Assembly: GCA_030706015.1 (NCBI GenBank)
Contig: JAUZPI010000161.1
Coordinates: 1-5,493, forward strand
DNA from: Bacillota bacterium
GTDB taxonomy: Bacteria > Bacillota > Clostridia > Clostridiales > Clostridiaceae
Direction of reading: 5' to 3'
DNA: 5,493 bases
The notes under the pieces: model-generated
The model's database searches: none
What the model was told of the DNA's origin: nothing
The model's input: the letters and a program-made list of their open reading frames with translations, nothing else
Translations under genes and position numbers: made by a program
In this document: positions 1 through 5,375 of the stretch, piece after piece
How the letters are laid out: the number at the start of each line of letters is the position of its first letter
How positions within the stretch are numbered: the first letter of the stretch is position 1

Positions 1-41
1 CCGCCAGCGTTCGTCCTGAGCCAGGATCAAACTCTCAATTT
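1..41 (-). rRNA. rrs: 16S ribosomal RNA, 5' end only (partial)
   Basis: Read on the minus strand, this stretch contains the universal 16S 5' segment AGAGTTTGATCCTGGCTCAG (the site of the common 27F primer) followed by GACGAACGCTGGCGG. The gene runs off the left edge, so only about the first 41 of roughly 1500 bases are present. The mature 5' end is set near base 41 by analogy with other 16S genes that start AAATTGA; it could be off by a few bases. This is the first gene of an rrn operon whose leader and promoter lie at 42-304. Confidence 0.96.
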
Positions 42-60
42 AAAAGTTTAATCTGTACTC

Positions 61-80
61 AATTAAGTTATCACTTAATT
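61..80 (-). other. Hairpin in the 16S leader
   Basis: A perfect 8-bp inverted repeat (AATTAAGT / ACTTAATT, 61-68 and 73-80) has a 4-base loop reading GATA in the transcript. It sits about 20 bases before the mature 16S end, inside the rRNA leader. By position it may belong to the structured leader used in 16S processing. The precise role is inference; the palindrome is directly visible. Confidence 0.5.
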
Positions 81-123
81 TATTCTCATAAAGAATTGCT
101 GACTTTTCATGATATCTGTTTAA

Positions 124-137
124 TTTTCAAAGACCAA
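124..137 (-). promoter_or_regulatory. boxA antitermination site of the rRNA leader
   Basis: The minus strand reads TTGGTCTTTGAAAA, which closely matches the boxA element (core TCTTTGA) of Gram-positive rRNA leaders. boxA RNA is bound by NusB/NusE (S10), letting RNA polymerase resist Rho and transcribe the long untranslated rRNA operon. It lies between the predicted transcription start (about 160) and 16S, and downstream of a small hairpin, the usual hairpin-then-boxA order. Confidence 0.8.
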
Positions 138-144
138 TTATTGC

Positions 145-160
145 GCTGTCATCTGACAGC
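145..160 (-). other. Hairpin at the predicted 5' end of the rRNA leader
   Basis: GCTGTCA and TGACAGC (145-151, 154-160) form a perfect inverted repeat around a 2-base centre; in RNA this would be about 6 bp with a 4-base loop. It lies just upstream of boxA, as boxB-like hairpins do in rRNA leaders. It also begins at the predicted first transcribed base, so the nascent rRNA precursor would start with this hairpin. Confidence 0.6.
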
Positions 161-166
161 TTTTAT

Positions 167-195
167 ATTGTACCAAAACTTTTTCACCTTGTCAA
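167..195 (-). promoter_or_regulatory. Main rRNA operon promoter (sigma-A type)
   Basis: On the minus strand a perfect -35 TTGACA (190-195) is followed after exactly 17 bases by TACAAT (167-172), a 5/6 match to the -10 consensus. TGG directly before it gives an extended -10 (TGn). An A-rich stretch upstream of the -35 (about 196-217) resembles an UP element. Counting from the -10, the start falls near base 160, a G in the transcript. B. subtilis rRNA promoters also start with G and respond to GTP levels; applying that here is inference. Confidence 0.82.
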
Positions 196-220
196 TAACT
201 TTTTTTCAAGTTATTTTGAC
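191..220. repeat. Imperfect inverted repeat over the rRNA promoter -35 region
   Basis: Bases 191-201 (GTCAATAACTT) pair with 208-220 (AAGTTATTTTGAC) as 11 bp with a 2-base bulge. The left arm covers five of the six bases of the -35 hexamer and the loop is part of the A-tract. It could be a protein-binding palindrome, a hairpin in transcripts from an upstream promoter, or chance in AT-rich DNA. Confidence 0.35.
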
Positions 221-275
221 TAAGAAGTTTTGATATTGTCGTTTCTTGCGACGACATGTGTTATTGTATCATATT

Positions 276-304
276 ATCTTATACTAATATATTTATTTTG
301 TCTA
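276..304 (-). promoter_or_regulatory. Possible second, upstream rRNA promoter
   Basis: The minus strand shows TAGACA (299-304, 5/6 to the -35 consensus), a 17-base spacer and TAAGAT (276-281, 4/6 to the -10). It lies about 110 bases upstream of the stronger promoter. Tandem promoters are common for rRNA operons, which supports it. The match is modest in very AT-rich DNA, so it may be chance. A small hairpin (6-bp stem, 237-242 with 251-256) lies between the two promoters. Confidence 0.35.
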
Positions 305-399
305 TTTATTAATAATTATATACTTACTTCTTTAACTTCCTCGTAAATACTAAGGTTTTCTTATATTGACACACCAGGATAGGTATTTGTTATCGTTTG

Positions 400-451
400 C
401 TTTAAATATATAAAATCAAGACTGCTTACAATATAGTAACAGCCTTGATTT
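400..451 (-). terminator. Rho-independent terminator downstream of the aminotransferase
   Basis: Arms 413-429 and 436-451 pair as a stem of about 16 bp with one bulged base (425) and a 6-base loop. In the minus-strand transcript the stem is followed by TTTTATATATTTAAA. The only imperfect base pair is a G-U wobble in the minus-strand RNA but an A-C mismatch in the plus-strand RNA, so the structure favours minus-strand transcription. It would stop transcripts of the aminotransferase about 100 bases before the rRNA promoters, insulating the two units. Confidence 0.7.
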
Positions 452-553
452 ATCCGATGACTACCGGCCGTAATACTCCCGCTTCTTTAAGCGGGAGTAT
501 TACGGCTGGTACGTCTCTGGATAACGATTTCTAAGCGTCCTTGACGCTAAGAA
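451..553. repeat. GC-richer, highly structured palindromic element (possible IS200/IS605-related remnant)
   Basis: A perfect-loop hairpin has arms 462-484 and 489-511: 23 consecutive pairs, one a G-U at 466/507, around a 4-base CTTT loop. Pairing continues outward with single-base bulges at 458, 512 and 518 to 451/523, giving about 33 bp in total. A second hairpin follows, arms 529-538 and 544-553, with one mismatch and a 5-base loop. By eye the block is near half G+C, against far less in its flanks. It has no coding capacity and no U-tract after either stem, so a plain terminator is unlikely. The G-U pair favours folding of plus-strand RNA or single-stranded DNA. Hairpins with CTTTAA near the tip recall IS200/IS605 ends and their guide-type RNAs; that link is inference, and no transposase is present. 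Confidence 0.55.
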
Positions 554-565
554 CTCTGTTTATAA

Positions 566-1699
566 TTAATATCGATTATTAAATTCTTTACACATATCAA
601 CTCTACACTTGAATCCATAATGTTCTAATGCCTTTTGAAGTGCAAACAGTGTATAGCTTATCTTTTCTATTCTGCAATTTTCCCCCATATGGCCTATTCG
701 CAGAACCTTTCCTTCTAAATACCCAAAAGAACCAGCGATAAATACATCATAATTATTTAACATATACTCTCTTATTGCTTTATCATCTAGTCCGTTGGGA
801 ACTTGGATTACTGTAACAGTATCTGCATACCCTTCTTCTATGTATAATTCCAAACCAGCTGCTTCAATCGCTTCTCTTGTAGCTTTTGCAATTTTTTTAT
901 GTCTCTCTACAATTGATTTATCCTCCAAGATATTATCTATGGCTGCATCTAATCCCATTAAATCACTTATAGGCATTGTATAAGGAAACCACTTATTCTC
1001 GTAGTAATCTTTCCATATAAGAAGATTACAATAAAAAGAGGCTATTGTTGTTTTTCTTTCCTTCATTGCATTAAATGCATCATCACTTATACTTAATAAT
1101 GTAAGACCAGGCGGTGCTGATATGCATTTTTGAGACCCACCTAATACTATATCTATATCCCAATCATCAACCTTGACCTCTTGCCCCCCCATAGCTGCTA
1201 CACTATCAACTACAGTTAGTATTCCATATCTCTTTAGCAAAGGACAAATTTTACTTATGTCATTTAATACTCCAGATGGAGTATCACAGTGAACTATAGT
1301 AGCATACTTAAACTTACTATCTTTTATAAGAAAGTCTTCTAATTCTTTTAAATTTATTTGTTTATGCCTATCTCCCTTGAAAAAAACGGTCTCTCCACCA
1401 TACATCTTTACAAAGTCTGCAAAACCCTCTCCAAATATACCATTATCTATTACTAGTACTCTATCTCCACTTTCAGTAAGAGATGCACATGCAGCTTCTA
1501 GTCCTAGTATACCTTCACCACATAAAACTCTAACCTGGTTTTCGGTATTTAAAAATGTTGCAATCTTATCACAAAGTTTTTTGTAGAACTCATAGAATTG
1601 TAAATCTAAATCTGGATTTGTGGTCTCCATAGCCCTTGCAAGTCTTACATTTTCTCTTACTTGTGTTGGCCCCGGAGTCATTATATATGGAATCTTCAT
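566..1699 (-). CDS. Class V aminotransferase, serine-pyruvate/alanine-glyoxylate type (PLP enzyme)
   Basis: This 377-residue cytoplasmic enzyme belongs to the pyridoxal-phosphate fold-type I class V aminotransferases. Family members move an amino group from serine or alanine to pyruvate or glyoxylate; the substrate here is not settled. Visible motifs: TPGPT near the N-terminus (8-12), the phosphate-binding GEGILGLEA (61-69), H137 in HCDTPSG, D165 in VVDS (contacts the pyridine nitrogen), the cofactor lysine K191 in GGSQK followed by APPG, and R334 in LRIGHMG (substrate carboxylate). Length is normal for the family. The start is the ATG at 1699, with AGGAG 8 bases upstream; the in-frame GTG at 1708 overlaps that AGGAG and is unlikely. 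It appears monocistronic, with a terminator at 400-451. A purine-catabolism (PucG-like) or aspartate-type substrate remains possible. Confidence 0.9.
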   Translation of the reverse strand: MKIPYIMTPGPTQVRENVRLARAMETTNPDLDLQFYEFYKKLCDKIATFLNTENQVRVLCGEGILGLEAACASLTESGDRVLVIDNGIFGEGFADFVKMYGGETVFFKGDRHKQINLKELEDFLIKDSKFKYATIVHCDTPSGVLNDISKICPLLKRYGILTVVDSVAAMGGQEVKVDDWDIDIVLGGSQKCISAPPGLTLLSISDDAFNAMKERKTTIASFYCNLLIWKDYYENKWFPYTMPISDLMGLDAAIDNILEDKSIVERHKKIAKATREAIEAAGLELYIEEGYADTVTVIQVPNGLDDKAIREYMLNNYDVFIAGSFGYLEGKVLRIGHMGENCRIEKISYTLFALQKALEHYGFKCRVDMCKEFNNRY

Positions 1700-1707
1700 T
1701 TGTATCA

Positions 1708-1712
1708 CTCCT
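1708..1712 (-). promoter_or_regulatory. Ribosome binding site fixing the aminotransferase start
   Basis: AGGAG lies 8 bases before the ATG at 1699. The upstream in-frame GTG at 1706-1708 shares its first base with this site, so it cannot use it. A small palindrome, TTCTAT-TC-ATAGAA at 1717-1730, sits just upstream and could modulate access; that is speculative. Confidence 0.85.
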
Positions 1713-1814
1713 AATTTCTATTCATAGAATACTTTATACGATTATCTCACTTCCTTTAGAAAGCCTGAAATAATACTGTTTTTGAAACAAGCATCCTATT
1801 CTCATATACTATAC

Positions 1815-1820
1815 ATTATA
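1815..1820 (-). promoter_or_regulatory. Possible -10 box for the aminotransferase gene
   Basis: A perfect TATAAT occurs on the minus strand about 115 bases before the start codon, after the lipoprotein terminator. At 17 bases upstream the hexamer is only TTTTTA, a poor -35. In DNA this AT-rich, TATAAT alone is weak evidence. Confidence 0.3.
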
Positions 1821-1831
1821 ATAATCTTTAT

Positions 1832-1860
1832 ATAAATTAAAAATGTACGGATACACTTTT
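1832..1860 (-). terminator. Weak Rho-independent terminator of the lipoprotein gene
   Basis: Starting inside the stop codon, the minus-strand transcript can fold as AAAAGTGTA / TACATTTTT around a TCCG tetraloop (a UNCG-type loop). This gives about 9 pairs including one G-U, and the 3' arm merges into TTTTTAATTT. The stem is AT-rich, so termination may be partial and some read-through into the aminotransferase is conceivable. Confidence 0.45.
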
Positions 1861-2689
1861 AGTTCTTGTTTCTACTTGCTCTCCACTCATCTAAAGTCAT
1901 ATATTTGTCATTTACCACGTCATAGAACATTATATTTTTAGTATCTTTATTAATAGCAAACCTATATATATTTACATTATGATCAGGATGTGACTCTCCT
2001 ACATAAATGCCATAATAATCTCTTAAGTATACGTTCTTGGAGCTTGGGTCAGGCTGTCTATCTACATATATAATCGCTTTAACATCATTAGTATTCTTAG
2101 AATAAGCTTCTACAAAACTTTTTACTTCGGGAACTGTATTCTGTAAATAACTTATTAAATCATTTTCCACAGCGGTATTATCCACCTCCAAATTAGAAAA
2201 GTAACTTTTATCATTGTTATATGTCACACTAGACACAGTTTTAGTTTTCTTATCGCATTGAATTTGTAAATCTATACTTTCCTTCTCATCAACTAACCTA
2301 TAATCCCAGAATCCATTTGCTACTGCAATAGACTTAAACAGATTTTCATAAAAAACTTTATGCTTACTATCTACATTATTAGAAAGAGTAACATAAAAAA
2401 TTGGATAAGTCTTATTATTAGTTAATTCTACTTTACTTACTACTACATTAAATGATTTAAATACGTCCTTTGTAGGATGACTCCAGGCATCTATATTGGT
2501 TATGACTACCTTGTCCTCGCTGCTAGTGTTTTGTTGTGAAGTAGGTGTTTTGTCCTGAGTACTATTGGTTTCATTTGACTGAGTAACAGTACTTTGATTA
2601 GATGAATTCTTCACATTTGACGAATTATTACATCCAACAAAGGTAGCAATTGTTATTGATAAAACTAATGCCATTAATGTTTTCTTCAT
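1859..2689 (-). CDS. Secreted lipoprotein of unknown function
   Basis: I do not recognise the folded part of this 276-residue protein. The N-terminus is a lipoprotein signal: MKK, a hydrophobic stretch, then TFVGC with the lipidated cysteine at residue 20. The -3 residue is F, slightly off the usual L/V/I. Residues 21 to about 58 are a low-complexity S/N/T/Q linker, typical of a spacer between membrane anchor and domain. The rest (about 60-276) is mixed alpha/beta with many aromatics and ends in an FAINKDTKNIMFYD segment that looks like a beta hairpin. I see no catalytic motif. The start is the ATG at 2689, with AAGGGG 8 bases upstream; the GTG at 2698 overlaps that site. It is divergent from the glycosylase gene and probably transcribed alone, with a weak terminator at the stop codon. 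Confidence 0.85.
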   Translation of the reverse strand: MKKTLMALVLSITIATFVGCNNSSNVKNSSNQSTVTQSNETNSTQDKTPTSQQNTSSEDKVVITNIDAWSHPTKDVFKSFNVVVSKVELTNNKTYPIFYVTLSNNVDSKHKVFYENLFKSIAVANGFWDYRLVDEKESIDLQIQCDKKTKTVSSVTYNNDKSYFSNLEVDNTAVENDLISYLQNTVPEVKSFVEAYSKNTNDVKAIIYVDRQPDPSSKNVYLRDYYGIYVGESHPDHNVNIYRFAINKDTKNIMFYDVVNDKYMTLDEWRASRNKN

Positions 2690-2977
2690 ATTAACCACCC
2701 CTTAAACCTTAATTGCAACTTATTTGCTTATTACTATATATTATCGTCAATATTATTTAAACCATTATATAGATTTTACTAGATATAACTTATAGTTGAA
2801 TATAATTACCCTCCCCCTGTTTATATAAATCCTTATTGCCCCCATTGAAATTACTTGCCTAATTAATTATTATCCAGATTATTATTTTTATTTTTTGACA
2901 AAATATATACATAAGCCTTCAAACTTTATTATTTAAAAATTTATTAATACGTAACTACAAATGATAGGAGAGTACTT
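2690..2977. other. Divergent intergenic region between the lipoprotein and glycosylase genes
   Basis: These 288 bases hold the control regions of two divergent genes. I find no RNA gene, riboswitch or convincing palindrome. On the plus strand TTGACA at 2895-2900 is a perfect -35 hexamer, but the sequence 17 bases on (TTCAAA) is a poor -10. On the minus strand there are AT-rich -10-like words without a good -35. C-runs at 2809-2817 and 2839-2843 (G-runs on the minus strand) stand out from the AT-rich background; no function can be assigned. Confidence 0.5.
2966..2970 (+). promoter_or_regulatory. Ribosome binding site of the glycosylase gene
   Basis: AGGAG with a 7-base spacer to the ATG at 2978 supports that start. 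Confidence 0.85.
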
Positions 2978-3574
2978 ATGATTTCAACAATAAATTTAGA
3001 AGAACAAATAAGGCATATATGTGACAACTATAAAGATGCGCCGATTGGAGGGTGGATTATAGGTAATGGGCCGATACCAGCAGATATACTTTTTGTTGGT
3101 GAAGCTCCAGGTAAAACCGAAGTAGAACTAAAGAAGCCGTTTGTGGGAATGGCAGGAAAAACATTCGAAAAATATCTGAATACTATAGGATTATCTAGAG
3201 ATGCCATAAGAATAACTAACACCTGTTTCTTTAGGCCAATAAAACTTACTATAGGTAAAACTGGTAGAACAACAGTAAGTAACCGTCCACCAAAAACCTC
3301 AGAAGTAAATCTCTTCAAGAAAATACTTGACGAAGAAGTTAACCTAGTTAATCCTAAAGTAATAGTCACACTAGGCAATATCCCCCTTAGGCGATTTACT
3401 GATTATAAAAGCATTGGCGAATGTCATGGCCAACTAATATTTAATAAGTATATAAATAGGAGTATCTTTCCAATGTATCACCCATCTGCCCTTACTTATA
3501 ACCAAAGTGGAGATTTTCTTAAAATGTATGAAGATGATTGGCAGAAGCTAAAAGATGTCCTTATAAAATTATAA
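2978..3574 (+). CDS. Uracil-DNA glycosylase superfamily protein, family-4-like but without the usual Fe-S cysteines
   Basis: This 198-residue cytoplasmic protein should remove uracil (or another damaged base) from DNA for base excision repair. Motif 1 is GEAPGKTEVE (41-50) followed by PFVGMAGKTF, the family-4 signature. ITN (79-81) and PKVIVTLGN (126-134) follow, and motif 2 is MYHPSAL (166-172), with H168 the conserved histidine. Classical family-4 enzymes bind a 4Fe-4S cluster through four cysteines: an N-terminal CxxC, one in the KCRPP segment and one about a dozen residues later. This protein has only three cysteines (15, 83, 149), no CxxC, and NTCFFRP where KCRPP is expected, followed by an extra loop of about 14 residues (88-101) before NRPP. 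It therefore probably lacks the cluster. Activity on uracil is likely but not proven. No clear terminator follows; the next gene lies 143 bases downstream. Confidence 0.85.
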   Translation: MISTINLEEQIRHICDNYKDAPIGGWIIGNGPIPADILFVGEAPGKTEVELKKPFVGMAGKTFEKYLNTIGLSRDAIRITNTCFFRPIKLTIGKTGRTTVSNRPPKTSEVNLFKKILDEEVNLVNPKVIVTLGNIPLRRFTDYKSIGECHGQLIFNKYINRSIFPMYHPSALTYNQSGDFLKMYEDDWQKLKDVLIKL

Positions 3575-3701
3575 ATTAGCACTTTTCTTTTATTTAAAGC
3601 ACCTGTTTTTCTTAAGTATATTCTATGCATATCAAATAAATTTAAGAGTATATGTATAAACTCGTTATATGTGTCAATAATTTAAATACAAAATTTTATT
3701 T

Positions 3702-3707
3702 AAGGAG
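3702..3707 (+). promoter_or_regulatory. Ribosome binding site fixing the LysM gene start
   Basis: AAGGAG, within TAAGGAGTGA, lies 10 bases before the ATG at 3718. The longer in-frame start at 3652 has no such site before it and would add 22 residues ahead of an obvious N-terminal membrane segment. Confidence 0.8.
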
Positions 3708-3717
3708 TGACATTGTA

Positions 3718-4224
3718 ATGAGTAATAAGAAGTTACTTGTAATTCTTTCTTTAGCAGTGATTGTTCTTATCGGAAGTGGAATTGTATACTATGATAAACA
3801 TTCTAAGAAGGTTTCAACTGACACAAAACCAACGTCTTCAAGCAATATAGCAAGTAAAACTAACATTAAAACAGCTGAGCCCAATAATGATACTAGCAAA
3901 AAATCAGACTCAAAGGATAATAACTCCAATAGCAGCGCTGATAAAGCTCAAGGACAAAAGCAAGCTAACCCAGCTGATGATGAAACCCAAGACGATATAA
4001 GCTACATTAGTTATACTGTTAAGGCTAATGATACAGTATGGAAAATTGCCAAAGAAAACATGCCTAATTATTCCCTAACAGATAAGGATGGAAAAGTAGG
4101 CGTTGTTACATATATAGTAAATAAAAATAACTTAAAGAAAATTGGTAATAACTCCTACAGCATATACGTAGGTCAAAAAATAACAATACCTAGCGAAAAT
4201 GTTCATACTACAGTTAATCACTAG
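3718..4224 (+). CDS. Membrane-anchored LysM domain protein
   Basis: This 168-residue protein is predicted to sit in the membrane and bind peptidoglycan outside the cell. MSNKK is followed by a hydrophobic segment (5-24) acting as an uncleaved anchor or signal. A hydrophilic linker rich in S, N, K, D and T spans about 26-95. A single C-terminal LysM domain follows (about 99-158), opening YTVKANDTVWKIAKEN and closing YVGQKITIP. LysM domains bind N-acetylglucosamine chains. This one is longer than the usual ~44 residues because of an insert around NYSLTDKDGKVG. The layout (short anchor, linker, LysM) matches YneA-type cell-division inhibitors, but no lexA neighbour or GAAC-N4-GTTC LexA box is seen, so I do not assign that name. 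It is convergent with the amidase gene and shares its terminator. Confidence 0.85.
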   Translation: MSNKKLLVILSLAVIVLIGSGIVYYDKHSKKVSTDTKPTSSSNIASKTNIKTAEPNNDTSKKSDSKDNNSNSSADKAQGQKQANPADDETQDDISYISYTVKANDTVWKIAKENMPNYSLTDKDGKVGVVTYIVNKNNLKKIGNNSYSIYVGQKITIPSENVHTTVNH

Positions 4225-4239
4225 AAAAATAAATATATA

Positions 4240-4286
4240 AATATAAAGACTGTATTAAGGTCCCCCTTTATACAGTCTTTATTCTT
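4240..4286. terminator. Bidirectional Rho-independent terminator between convergent genes
   Basis: Arms 4245-4255 (AAAGACTGTAT) and 4270-4280 pair perfectly over 11 bp. An inner AAGG/CCTT stem adds 4 bp around a TCCC loop after one mismatch. The stem is flanked by A-rich sequence on the left and T-rich on the right, so it has an A-tract and U-tract for both strands. It serves the LysM gene, which ends 20 bases before the stem, and the amidase gene, which ends 35 bases beyond it. Confidence 0.88.
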
Positions 4287-4315
4287 TAACCTATATCATT
4301 GTTATTTTATCTATA

Positions 4316-5182
4316 TTACCTATCCATAGCTTTACTTATACCATCGGCTAAGCTGCTTGATAGCTTAGCTTCATAAGTTGAACTACTTAAAAGCTTATCC
4401 TCATCTGGATTAGATAAGAAGCCCATCTCAATTAAAATTACAGGAACCCTTGACCAATTAAATCCCGTCATGTCACTATGCTCAACTAACCCTCTATTTG
4501 CAACTCCCATTTCCTCTACAAAAGTATCCAAAACAATTTTACCATCCTCTTTACTTTCATTGTATATTGCTTCTGTATTACTATTAATAGGGGCTGGTAT
4601 CAACATAGATGCTCCTCTTATATTAGAATCATCTGAGGAATCTGCATGGATTCTAACAACAAGATTTGCATTAGCTTTATTCCCCACTTCTGCTCTTTCA
4701 ATATTTCCAAGGCTTTGAGAATCTTCGGTTTTAGTCATCACTATAGAATATCCTCTTGACTCTAATATTGACTTTAATCTTACTGCAACCTGCATATTTA
4801 CTTTATACTCAGGAGTCTTAGTAACTATTCCCTCAGCTCCTCCTCCATCTTTTATTTTCAAGTCAGAAGATCCTGGAGCTATCGCCTCCTTTTCTAGATT
4901 AGATCTATTGGCATGTCCTGGATCTATAACGATGACCTTTTTATTGCTGGTAGCTTGTACCGTTTCAGTGCTTAAATTTTCGTTTGTTTTTAGATCTTTA
5001 GGTTCTTGTTCTTTGGCTTTTTCTTTTAGTTTACTATACTCAGACTTTATTTGCGTTGCACTTTTGCCCACTTCATTGGACCTTGCTTGTATTACTTCCC
5101 CTTTATTATATATATAATATCCCCCACATACTAATATCAATACACATAATGAAACAGTTACAAACATGACTTTTCTTAACAT
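4316..5182 (-). CDS. Membrane-anchored N-acetylmuramoyl-L-alanine amidase (Amidase_3 family)
   Basis: This 288-residue zinc enzyme is expected to cut the bond between N-acetylmuramic acid and L-alanine of the peptide stem, outside the membrane. Residues 4-25 form a hydrophobic anchor; 32-64 are charged, E/K-rich and probably coiled coil or linker. The catalytic domain runs from about 82 to 288. Zinc ligands are H90 in IDPGHAN, E125 in PEYKVN and H179 in VRIHAD; E252 in LIEMGFLSNPDE is the catalytic glutamate. All expected residues are present. The stretch between H90 and E125 is somewhat long. The family includes the sporulation enzyme CwlD and vegetative LytC/AmiC-like enzymes; I cannot decide between them. 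The start is the ATG at 5182 with AGGAG 8 bases upstream; the ATG at 5206 lies before that site. It follows the rRNA/tRNA terminator, so it needs its own promoter. Confidence 0.92.
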   Translation of the reverse strand: MLRKVMFVTVSLCVLILVCGGYYIYNKGEVIQARSNEVGKSATQIKSEYSKLKEKAKEQEPKDLKTNENLSTETVQATSNKKVIVIDPGHANRSNLEKEAIAPGSSDLKIKDGGGAEGIVTKTPEYKVNMQVAVRLKSILESRGYSIVMTKTEDSQSLGNIERAEVGNKANANLVVRIHADSSDDSNIRGASMLIPAPINSNTEAIYNESKEDGKIVLDTFVEEMGVANRGLVEHSDMTGFNWSRVPVILIEMGFLSNPDEDKLLSSSTYEAKLSSSLADGISKAMDR

Positions 5183-5190
5183 ATATCTTT

Positions 5191-5195
5191 CTCCT
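5191..5195 (-). promoter_or_regulatory. Ribosome binding site fixing the amidase start
   Basis: AGGAG lies 8 bases before the ATG at 5182. The longer frame starting at 5206 would translate through this site and has no comparable sequence ahead of it. Confidence 0.85.
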
Positions 5196-5233
5196 ATAAT
5201 AATCATATTGGTACAATTTATTTTGTGATTACT

Positions 5234-5239
5234 ATTATA
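5234..5239 (-). promoter_or_regulatory. Possible -10 box for the amidase gene
   Basis: A perfect TATAAT on the minus strand lies about 50 bases before the start codon, but the hexamer 17 bases upstream (TATTAA) is a poor -35. A second TATAAT lies at about 5285-5290, also without a good -35. A TTGACT at 5332-5337 is followed after 17 bases by TATTTA only. Which of these is used, or whether a sporulation sigma factor acts, cannot be told from sequence. Confidence 0.3.
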
Positions 5240-5333
5240 AAGTATGTTTTTTCATTTTAATAAATTTATATGTACCTAATACTATTATATTTTCTTTCTA
5301 TCATAAATTAAATACACCTTTTAAATATATTAG

Positions 5334-5375
5334 TCAAAAAATCAAAGAACGTCTTATATAAAATAAGACGTTCTT
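5334..5375 (-). terminator. Rho-independent terminator of the upstream rRNA-tRNA operon
   Basis: Arms 5345-5357 and 5363-5375 pair perfectly over 13 bp (AAGAACGTCTTAT and its complement) with a 5-base loop. In the minus-strand transcript the stem is followed by TGATTTTTTG. The outermost pair uses the last A of the encoded CCA of tRNA-Lys, so the hairpin begins directly at the tRNA 3' end. Confidence 0.92.

Noticed and set aside
451..523. The long hairpin as a simple transcription terminator
   Set aside because: No U-tract follows on either strand, the stem is far longer than needed, and a conventional terminator lies right beside it at 400-451.
451..553. CRISPR array
   Set aside because: There are inverted repeats but no regularly spaced direct repeats.
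795..1586. Plus-strand open frames opposite the aminotransferase gene
   Set aside because: Both are short, hydrophobic or low-complexity translations of the antisense strand of a well-supported enzyme gene.
1700..1860. T-box or other riboswitch before the aminotransferase
   Set aside because: The leader is too short and lacks the conserved T-box sequence and a terminator/antiterminator pair.
2809..2843. G-quadruplex on the minus strand from the G-runs
   Set aside because: Only three G-runs are present (GGGGG, GGGGG, GGG) and the first is about 20 bases away; a four-run quadruplex is not formed.
2760..2850. Possible 26-codon minus-strand frame starting at an ATG before the GGGGG run
   Set aside because: It has no ribosome binding site in front, no recognisable product and lies in a divergent promoter region.
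3028..3378. Antisense open frame of 116 codons inside the glycosylase gene
   Set aside because: It lies opposite a clear conserved gene, has no ribosome binding site and no recognisable motif; it is a by-product of the codon pattern of the real gene.
3575..3717. LexA (SOS) box before the LysM gene, expected for a YneA-type inhibitor
   Set aside because: No GAAC-N4-GTTC or close match is present in this stretch; no convincing terminator or promoter is visible there either.
4470..5117. Plus-strand open frames opposite the amidase gene
   Set aside because: They are antisense to a gene with all catalytic residues intact and have no start signals of their own.
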